A stretch of 6,736 nucleotides of DNA from Acidobacteriota bacterium (GTDB lineage Bacteria > Acidobacteriota > Aminicenantia > UBA2199): the NCBI GenBank assembly GCA_021817755.1, contig JAKAGC010000218.1:1-6736 (forward strand), read 5' to 3'. The notes beneath the pieces are model-generated. The model was not told the DNA's origin and did not search any database. It saw nothing but the letters and a program-made list of their open reading frames with translations. Shown here one piece after another: positions 1 through 5,182 of this stretch (the first letter of the stretch is position 1; every line of letters begins with the position of its first letter). A program made the translations under genes and the position numbers.

Positions 1-876
1 TTTGATTTTCTGGAAAAGCTTATCGATAATAATTTATATATTAAATGGATAAACTCGGTAGAAATAGAAGGGAATTTTTTATACTTGTTGGATGTAAAAA
101 TTTGTACTGTTTATAGAGTGGATATCAAATCAGGAAAACTAGTAAATAGGATTTCATCCAAGGGCCAGGGACCAAATGAGCTGAGTACTCCCATGAATTT
201 CTCAATAAAAAATAATTTAATTTTTATTTCGGATTTTAGCGGGGTGGGTATTAAAATTTTCAATGTGGACGGGAATCCTGTTAAGGAGTTTAAAACAGAA
301 AGACAACCAACCTGGATTGATGTAGATTCTAAAAATCAAATATGGGTAAATGAAACTAATTTAGAGGGATTTCCTGTTGTTAACATCTATAATATTAATG
401 GACAGAAAATAAAGAATTTTATTGAATTTCGAAGCACTAAGAAAAAAGAGAATAAAACAGAACATCTGCTGAATAAAAAATTTATTTTTCAATTGGATAG
501 TAAGGAAAACTTGGTTGTATTACATTATTTGCAACGATTGCTTAAAAAATACAATCCACAAGGTAAATTACTCTGGGAAAAAGAAATTAAGAATGAAATT
601 TTAGACAGTTTTATGAAGAATTCAACTGAAAAAATTTCTTACAATAAAAACACAAGCTCTGGAACCCGTGCTATATTCAATATGGATATCGACGCCAATG
701 ATAATATTTTAGTGGGACAAGCAGGTGGTGGAGCAAAATTTCGGTCTGATGGAGAAGAATTGGAATTATTAATTTTTGATCCACCAATGAATTTTGATAT
801 TTTTAAGATTTTTGATCATAAAATAATAAATATAAATAGTTTTGGTCGAATTATAAATATATATCCCTATAAGTAA
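1..876 (+). CDS. 6-bladed beta-propeller (NHL-like) protein, 5' partial
   Basis: The frame is open from base 1 to the TAA at 874-876, giving at least 291 residues, so the start is outside the window; the TTG at 85 is only an internal codon. Counting from base 1, the protein shows repeated short beta-strand units of the form hydrophobic strand, D/N-turn, strand, 'G': a KGQGPNEL turn at 54-61, FISDF near 75-79 followed by IKIFNVDGN at about 84-92, an IWVNE strand near 114, another unit around 171-195 (ending KLLWEKE), and DIDANDNILVG at 229-239. The 'GxGPxE' turn followed by 'I.D....I.IF...G' is typical of the 6-bladed beta-propeller proteins common in Bacteroidota and related phyla. Such proteins are usually exported or lipid-anchored; the N-terminus is missing, so no signal peptide can be checked. 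Function is unknown; a binding or scaffolding role is an inference. No catalytic motif is visible. It is followed by remnants of a possible membrane protein gene (888-1144). Confidence 0.8.
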   Translation, partial: FDFLEKLIDNNLYIKWINSVEIEGNFLYLLDVKICTVYRVDIKSGKLVNRISSKGQGPNELSTPMNFSIKNNLIFISDFSGVGIKIFNVDGNPVKEFKTERQPTWIDVDSKNQIWVNETNLEGFPVVNIYNINGQKIKNFIEFRSTKKKENKTEHLLNKKFIFQLDSKENLVVLHYLQRLLKKYNPQGKLLWEKEIKNEILDSFMKNSTEKISYNKNTSSGTRAIFNMDIDANDNILVGQAGGGAKFRSDGEELELLIFDPPMNFDIFKIFDHKIININSFGRIINIYPYK

Positions 877-887
877 TATCCTTTTAA

Positions 888-1144
888 AGCGAAAGAAGCA
901 AGAAGATTGATCAATTCCAATTAGAAATTTTTATTTCCGCATTTTGGATTGTAACAATTGCGTTATTAAAATTTAATTCTAACTCAATTTTGCTTGTACA
1001 GGTTTATATTGAACTGAATGATATACCTGCATTTGCTATAGGAGTGAGTTGTGAATAAGTAACACAAGGTAAGGCAGGATGTTTTTTTAGGTGTGAGGTG
1101 TTCTATTAGCTTTTTTAATTGTATTAAATAGAATAATTCAGTAA
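888..1144 (+). pseudogene. Decayed MauE/DoxX-like membrane protein gene (tentative)
   Basis: Two coding-like pieces in different frames lie just after the beta-propeller stop. Piece one (888-1058) has no ATG, GTG or TTG near its beginning and reads through a hydrophobic stretch, FISAFWIVTIALLKFNSNS, then a segment ending DIPAFAIGVSCE before a TAA at 1056-1058. Piece two (1097-1144, another frame) reads GVLLAFLIVLNRIIQ then stop. In order, these resemble the first helix with its conserved 'LLK', the 'IP..A...G...E' second-helix region and a later helix of MauE/DoxX-type redox-associated membrane proteins. That order, the frame change and the internal stops suggest a disrupted gene. An ATT at 906, preceded by AAGAAG, could mark a lost start codon. 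The family call rests on pattern memory of a short hydrophobic sequence and is weak; the alternative is non-coding spacer that happens to translate as hydrophobic. Beta-propeller genes beside MauE-like genes would make sense as one former locus (inference). Confidence 0.35.
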
Positions 1145-1185
1145 AAAGGAGATAAAAACAGGAAAACGCCTAAGTATATGCCCGG

Positions 1186-1221
1186 TTGACATTTAAATTT
1201 AATTGGTTTATTATTGCAATA
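1186..1221 (+). promoter_or_regulatory. Sigma-70 promoter P1 at the start of the first AAA/nuclease gene
   Basis: The -35 is TTGACA (1186-1191, 6/6), the spacer is exactly 17 nt (1192-1208) and the -10 is TATTAT (1209-1214, 5/6). Placing +1 seven bases after the hexamer gives base 1221, the A of the ATG start codon, which predicts a leaderless mRNA. The spacer carries the AT palindrome TTAAATTTAA (1193-1202), and TATTGCAATA (1212-1221) overlaps the -10 end and the start site; both are short enough to be chance in AT-rich DNA. Confidence 0.72.
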
Positions 1222-3008
1222 TGGATGAAATAATGAATTTGAAAAGTATTCCCTATGGCGTTTCCGACTTCGCAGATTTTACCAAATACAATTTATACTA
1301 CGTTGATAAAACATCATTTATCCGGAATATCGAAAAAAAAGGGAAATTCCTTTTTTTTATTCGCCCTCGACGTTTCGGGAAATCCCTTTTTCTTTCCATG
1401 CTTGAATATTATTATGATATTTCACAAAAAGATAGATTTAAACTTCTTTTCCATAAAACTGATATTCTAAAAAATCCAACACCTGAGCATAATTCTTATT
1501 TTATTCTAAAATTCAATTTTTCCGAAACAGATCCTGATATAACCTCTATTAAAGAATCATTCACCATATATATTAAAGAAACTACTATCAGTTTTATAGC
1601 AAAATATGAAAAGTATTTAAATATAGATGCTAAAGCTGCACAAGCAGAAATAAATATAAGAAATACTGCGTCAGACGCTTTAAGGGTTTTCCTGAACTAC
1701 TGTTCAGGGATAAAACAAAAATTATATGTCATTATAGATGAATATGATAATTTCGCCAATACCATTTTATCCACTTCCGGCGAAGATGTTTTTAAAAATA
1801 TCACACATGGCGAAGGATTTCTTCGCTCTTTCTTCAATATGATTAAAGCCGGAACAACAGGAAGCGATACCCCTATTTCCAGACTTTTCATGACAGGAGT
1901 TTCCCCAATTACTCTCGACGACGTTACTTCCGGTTTTAATATCGCCACCAATGTAACAATGGATTCGGATATACATGAAATTCTCGGGTTTACTCACCCG
2001 GAAGTTGAAACCCTTATCAATTACTACAGGCAAACTGGAAAATTCAATCACACAACCGAAGAACTCATCGGTCTAATGACTCATTGGTACAACCATTACC
2101 GTTTCTCCCCTTTCGCTTCGGATGAATTATTTAATACATCCCAGGTACTCTATTTCATGGATAAATATATGATCGATTCGCATATTCCTATTAAGTTGAT
2201 CGATTACAATGCCAGAATTGATTATAATAAATTGAGGCACCTTGTCATTATCGATAAAAAAGGCAAGCCGGAAACTAACGGTAATTTTTTAAAACTTCAA
2301 AAAGCGATGGAATCCGAGGATATTATTACTTCGATAGAACCTAGCTTTCCCATTCAGCAATTAGGGGAACCGGATAATTTTTATTCACTTCTTTTTTATT
2401 TTGGTCTTTTGACTATTAAAGGACTAACAGCTTCTCAAAAAACAATTCTTACTATTCCCAATGAATTTGCAAAAAATCTATACTATGAATATATTAAATC
2501 CGTCTGGGCTGAAACAGATCGTTTTAAGATCGATATGAATGCTTTTTCCAATTTGATCGATAATATGGCTTTCAAAGGAATTTGGATAGAAGCGATCGAA
2601 TATATAGCAGAACGAATGGAAAAGTCTTTGGGCATCAGAGATTTATTTGATCGAGAAAAAGCCCTCCAGGTTTTCTGGAATGTCTATTTTGGATTGAATC
2701 CATTATATATAGTGTATTCGGAAAAAGAACTAAACCAGGGTTTTGCTGATCTTGTAATGATGCCCATGTTAACTCAATTTCCTGGTATACTTTACTCATA
2801 TCTGATCGAATTTAAATATATTAAACCGGCAGATTATAAAAAAGAAGGAAACGAAGAAAAAATCGAATCTCTTCGCATCGAAGCAGAGACACAATTAAAT
2901 AAATACAGCAAAGATGAACGCTTTATAAAATCCATCGGGCAAACGACTCTAAAAAAACTGGTGATAATCTTCAGTGGAAATAAAATGGTATACCGTGGTG
3001 AAGCATAA
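1221..3008 (+). CDS. AAA-ATPase-like / PD-(D/E)XK nuclease fusion protein (PF09820 + PF08011 type)
   Basis: A 595-residue protein from the ATG at 1221. I prefer this start over the in-frame TTG at 1203 because that TTG lies upstream of the predicted transcription start; ATG 1233 (residue 5) is the other option, and the family usually starts a few residues before the 'IPYG..DF' motif seen here at 10-17. The N-terminal ATPase has YYVDKT at 26-31, an arginine-rich P-loop RPRRFGKS at 48-55 (R instead of the first Walker A glycine, usual for the family), and Walker B VIIDEYD with D173/E174. MTGVSPI near the end of the ATPase core fits a sensor strand. The C-terminal part matches the PDDEXK_9 (formerly DUF1703) nuclease: E501/E503, D510 in GFADLVM, E530-F-K532 in IEFKY, and QLNKY at 558-562, so the active site looks intact. 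These proteins form large paralogous families in Bacteroidota, Clostridia and others; their role is not established, and defence, DNA processing or selfish behaviour are all inferences. No methyltransferase or specificity gene is nearby, so it is not an ordinary restriction system. Confidence 0.9.
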   Translation: MDEIMNLKSIPYGVSDFADFTKYNLYYVDKTSFIRNIEKKGKFLFFIRPRRFGKSLFLSMLEYYYDISQKDRFKLLFHKTDILKNPTPEHNSYFILKFNFSETDPDITSIKESFTIYIKETTISFIAKYEKYLNIDAKAAQAEINIRNTASDALRVFLNYCSGIKQKLYVIIDEYDNFANTILSTSGEDVFKNITHGEGFLRSFFNMIKAGTTGSDTPISRLFMTGVSPITLDDVTSGFNIATNVTMDSDIHEILGFTHPEVETLINYYRQTGKFNHTTEELIGLMTHWYNHYRFSPFASDELFNTSQVLYFMDKYMIDSHIPIKLIDYNARIDYNKLRHLVIIDKKGKPETNGNFLKLQKAMESEDIITSIEPSFPIQQLGEPDNFYSLLFYFGLLTIKGLTASQKTILTIPNEFAKNLYYEYIKSVWAETDRFKIDMNAFSNLIDNMAFKGIWIEAIEYIAERMEKSLGIRDLFDREKALQVFWNVYFGLNPLYIVYSEKELNQGFADLVMMPMLTQFPGILYSYLIEFKYIKPADYKKEGNEEKIESLRIEAETQLNKYSKDERFIKSIGQTTLKKLVIIFSGNKMVYRGEA

Positions 3009-3288
3009 AATTTGGTTCCACATAAACGTCTGTGAAAAAAAGGTTGCAAGGCATATACTGTCGATTAATTTACTTAGAAGAATTCTTAAAATATAGAGAC
3101 ATATGGGGTAAGTCTCCAATTCATTTATACCGGAGATATTTTATTGGATACTAACCAATTGAGATGTTTTTCTAACTTAGACTTCCAATAGAATTTCGTC
3201 TCGATCGCCCAGCTATATCTACACTTGATTAATTCGCAGTCAATCATATTCATTTTAATGGATTAGAGGAACTCCTATACCGAAACCC
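3009..3288. other. Intergenic region with weak hairpins, no gene seen
   Basis: No ORF with a usable start and recognisable product is visible between the stop at 3008 and the promoter at 3289. Short inverted repeats are present: a 10-bp palindrome AAGAATTCTT (3078-3087), GAGAC/GTCTC (3096-3100 with 3112-3116), TCTCC/GGAGA (3113-3117 with 3132-3136, sharing bases with the previous arm) and ATTGG/CCAAT (3143-3147 with 3155-3159). None is followed by a clear T-run, so no intrinsic terminator is called for the upstream gene. A 17-codon tail reading NHIHFNGLEELLYRNP ends at the TGA 3290-3292, preceded by an in-frame stop; I recognise no family in it. Confidence 0.5.
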
Positions 3289-3293
3289 TTGAC

Positions 3294-3307
3294 AATAATT
3301 AATTATT
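3294..3307. repeat. 14-bp perfect palindrome in the P2 spacer
   Basis: AATAATTAATTATT reads the same on both strands and begins at the last base of the -35 hexamer. It is entirely A/T, so chance is a real possibility, but its place between -35 and -10 would suit a repressor operator. Confidence 0.4.
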
Positions 3308-3322
3308 CAATTATGATTGAAT
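3305..3322. repeat. Inverted repeat ATTCAAT-4-ATTGAAT over the P2 -10 element (operator candidate)
   Basis: The arms are ATTCAAT (3305-3311) and ATTGAAT (3316-3322) with a 4-nt spacer, TATG, that contains the first bases of the -10 hexamer. A dimeric regulator bound here would block RNA polymerase. No regulator gene is in the window, so the operator role is an inference from position and symmetry only. Confidence 0.4.
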
Positions 3323-3332
3323 TGGAAAAAGA

Positions 3333-4928
3333 ATGATGAAAAAGTTTTTTAATGATACAGGTGCCTGCTTCCCAGAAGAACACTATATGGTTGACATTTC
3401 GAACAAGATTAAACGAATGTTCGAGATGTTAGACCGTGGAAACTATTTTGTAATAAATCGTCCACGTCAATACGGAAAAACAACCTTGATTGGCATTCTA
3501 AACCGGTTCCTTAAATCACAGAACGACTTTTTTCCTATAAAAATTAGCTTTGAAGGCATCGGCGCAGATGGTTTTCAAGACTCTCTTTCTTTTATTGAAG
3601 CCTTTCTGAGTGAATTAAAAAACAATTTGAAAACCGCCGGGAATAACAATATTATTAAGTTCATAAATACAAATATCTCCCTTAAACGAATAGATGAGCT
3701 TGGAATTTGGTTAAGCGAACTCATCCGAATAATCGGGAAAAAAACTGTATTAATGATCGATGAGGTGGATAAAAGTAGCAATAATCAACTTTTTCTTGAT
3801 TTCCTCGGAATGCTTAGAAACAAATATTTAAAAAGGAGAGAAGAAGGAGAATATACATTTTATAGTGTTATTCTTGCCGGTGTACATGATGTGAAAAATT
3901 TAAAATTAAAAATTCGGCAGGAATCAGATACTAAATTCAATAGCCCGTGGAATATTGCTGTAAATTTTAATCTTGATTTAAGTTTTGAACCTATCGAAAT
4001 CTCTTCCATGCTAAAACATTATACCGAAGAAACGGGTATAAAAATGGATATCGACGCAATTGCCGCTTCAATTTTCTATTATACATCCGGTTATCCGTTT
4101 CTTGTAAGTAAAATATGTAAAATTATAGATGAAGAAATCCTTCCAGGTGGGAATAAAGATAATTGGACCCAAAACGATGTTGAAAAAGCAATCAATCTAT
4201 TATTGAAAGAAAAAAATACCAATTTTGAAAATCTTGTCAAAAACCTGGAAAATAATAAAGACCTTTATGATCTTGTCCGAAAAATTACTTTATCAGATGA
4301 AAAATTCGGATTTAATGTTCTTGATCCTCTTATCGACAAAGGTATTATATATGGAATATTTAAAACAGGTGGACCTTTAGTCGAAATTCACAACCGCATC
4401 TATAAAGAATTGATTCTGGATTATATGACTTCAATTTTTAAAAGAGAAGCAATACTAAAATCACCATCTATAAATTATAGCCTTGAATTTTCTTACCTAA
4501 AGGAAGACGGAACATTCGATTTCGAAAAAGTCCTCCTCAAATTTCAGGAATTTATGAAAAAGGAATACAGCAGCCGAGATGAAGAATTTCTGGAAAGACA
4601 TGGCCGTCTAATTTTTTTGGCTTTTCTAAAACCAATTTTAAATGGAAAAGGGTATGATTTTAAAGAAGCTCAAGCCTCAGAAGAAAAACGTATGGATGTC
4701 ATTGTTACTTATGATAATAAAAAATTTATAATCGAATTAAAAATCTGGCGAGGGCAAAAATTGCATGAAAAAGGAATTTTACAATTAACGGATTATCTTG
4801 AGTCACAAGGAATGGATACGGGATATCTTATAATTTTTGATTTCATAGGGAAAACAAAGAAGGGAAAAATTTATAAGAAAAAGCATATTAATGCAAATGG
4901 AAAGGTTATTTTCGCTGTGTGGGTTTAA
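3333..4928 (+). CDS. AAA-like ATPase / PD-(D/E)XK nuclease fusion protein, second family
   Basis: A 531-residue protein starting at ATG 3333 (ATG 3336 is equally possible); the predicted transcription start at 3324 fits this start. The ATPase part has a P-loop RPRQYGKTT at 43-51, again with R in place of the first Walker A glycine, and Walker B VLMIDEVD with D143/E144. AGVHDVKNL follows as a probable sensor-region strand, and YTSGYPFLVSKICK is typical of the lid region of AAA-like/STAND-related ATPases. A winged-helix-like segment ends in EIHNRIYKELI. The C-terminus holds a second PD-(D/E)XK core: D455 in RMDVIV, E468-L-K470 in IIELKIW, and QLTDY at 484-488, so nuclease residues look intact. 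It resembles bacterial proteins annotated only as 'AAA-like domain' or 'ATP-binding protein'. It is not a close copy of the preceding fusion: linker, ATPase core and nuclease surroundings differ, and the shared points are the RPRxxGK P-loop and the D, ExK, QLxxY nuclease order. It has its own promoter and sits 324 bases after the first fusion. Role unknown; accessory, possibly mobile or defensive, is an inference. Confidence 0.88.
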   Translation: MMKKFFNDTGACFPEEHYMVDISNKIKRMFEMLDRGNYFVINRPRQYGKTTLIGILNRFLKSQNDFFPIKISFEGIGADGFQDSLSFIEAFLSELKNNLKTAGNNNIIKFINTNISLKRIDELGIWLSELIRIIGKKTVLMIDEVDKSSNNQLFLDFLGMLRNKYLKRREEGEYTFYSVILAGVHDVKNLKLKIRQESDTKFNSPWNIAVNFNLDLSFEPIEISSMLKHYTEETGIKMDIDAIAASIFYYTSGYPFLVSKICKIIDEEILPGGNKDNWTQNDVEKAINLLLKEKNTNFENLVKNLENNKDLYDLVRKITLSDEKFGFNVLDPLIDKGIIYGIFKTGGPLVEIHNRIYKELILDYMTSIFKREAILKSPSINYSLEFSYLKEDGTFDFEKVLLKFQEFMKKEYSSRDEEFLERHGRLIFLAFLKPILNGKGYDFKEAQASEEKRMDVIVTYDNKKFIIELKIWRGQKLHEKGILQLTDYLESQGMDTGYLIIFDFIGKTKKGKIYKKKHINANGKVIFAVWV

Positions 4929-5124
4929 TTATTAAAATTATTATTATTTATTCTTTCTTCTCTTTGATTCACTAAAAACTTATTAGATAAATTTACAAAC
5001 AAATTTCAATTTATAAAATCATTCAGCATTTCCTTTTACGATAGTTGGTTCCAATTCCCAAGACAGAAAATTATAAAACTTTCACATAACATTAGAGAAC
5101 AATTTCAATAAGATACGAATGCAA
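4929..5124. other. AT-rich intergenic region, no gene seen
   Basis: No protein or RNA gene is visible between the second fusion gene and the promoter of the ABC-F gene. A pyrimidine-rich stretch lies just after the stop (about 4950-4970), but there is no GC-containing hairpin before it, so I do not call an intrinsic terminator. The only inverted repeat noticed, ATAAATT/AATTTAT (4987-4993 with 5008-5014), is pure A/T with a 14-nt loop and is probably chance. Confidence 0.5.
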
Positions 5125-5160
5125 TTGACTAGACTCCTATCTTGTGATAAACTGGCGTAT
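5125..5160 (+). promoter_or_regulatory. Probable sigma-70 promoter P3 of the ABC-F gene (extended -10)
   Basis: TTGACT (5125-5130, 5/6 to the -35), a 17-nt spacer, and TAAACT (5148-5153, 4/6 to the -10) with TG at 5145-5146, which forms an extended -10. The predicted +1 is near 5160, giving a 23-nt leader before ATG 5183. It is weaker than P1 and P2 but has the same spacing. It also lies downstream of the ATG at 5119 that opens a short overlapping frame, which argues against that frame being a gene. Confidence 0.5.
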
Positions 5161-5166
5161 TCCATA

Positions 5167-5178
5167 ATATCGCGATAT
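5167..5178. repeat. 12-bp perfect palindrome ATATCGCGATAT in the ABC-F leader
   Basis: ATATCGCGATAT lies between the predicted transcription start (about 5160) and the start codon at 5183. The central CGCG is notable in such AT-rich intergenic DNA. It could be an operator or a small leader hairpin that affects initiation, which would suit an ABC-F gene controlled in its 5' region. This is inference from symmetry and position. Confidence 0.4.
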
Positions 5179-5182
5179 AAAT

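Larger units (their letters stand above)
3289..3324 (+). promoter_or_regulatory. Sigma-70 promoter P2 of the second AAA/nuclease gene
   Basis: The -35 is TTGACA (3289-3294, 6/6), the spacer is 17 nt (3295-3311) and the -10 is TATGAT (3312-3317, 5/6). The predicted +1 is G3324, leaving a 9-nt leader GGAAAAAGA before the ATG at 3333. GGA at 3324-3326 is the only, weak, Shine-Dalgarno-like match. The hexamers and spacing closely match P1, which strengthens both calls. Confidence 0.72.

Noticed and set aside
1697..2051. Two open frames on the - strand inside the first fusion gene.
   Set aside because: They lie antisense to a well-supported conserved protein, have no promoter or ribosome binding site and encode nothing recognisable.
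3197..3292. A coding-like fragment (…ISTLD, stop, FAVNHIHFNGLEELLYRNP) that briefly suggested the end of a PIN-domain toxin.
   Set aside because: It contains an in-frame stop, lacks the conserved acidic residues in a clear context and matches no family convincingly; treated as non-coding.
4929..4975. Possible terminator after the second fusion gene because of T-rich sequence.
   Set aside because: The preceding bases form only A/T pairing with no stable stem, so an intrinsic terminator is not supported.
3012..5053. A 9-base direct repeat TTGGTTCCA at 3012-3020 and 5045-5053, after the two fusion genes.
   Set aside because: Too short, at unequal distances from the two stop codons and without extended similarity; probably chance and not a target-site duplication or attachment site.
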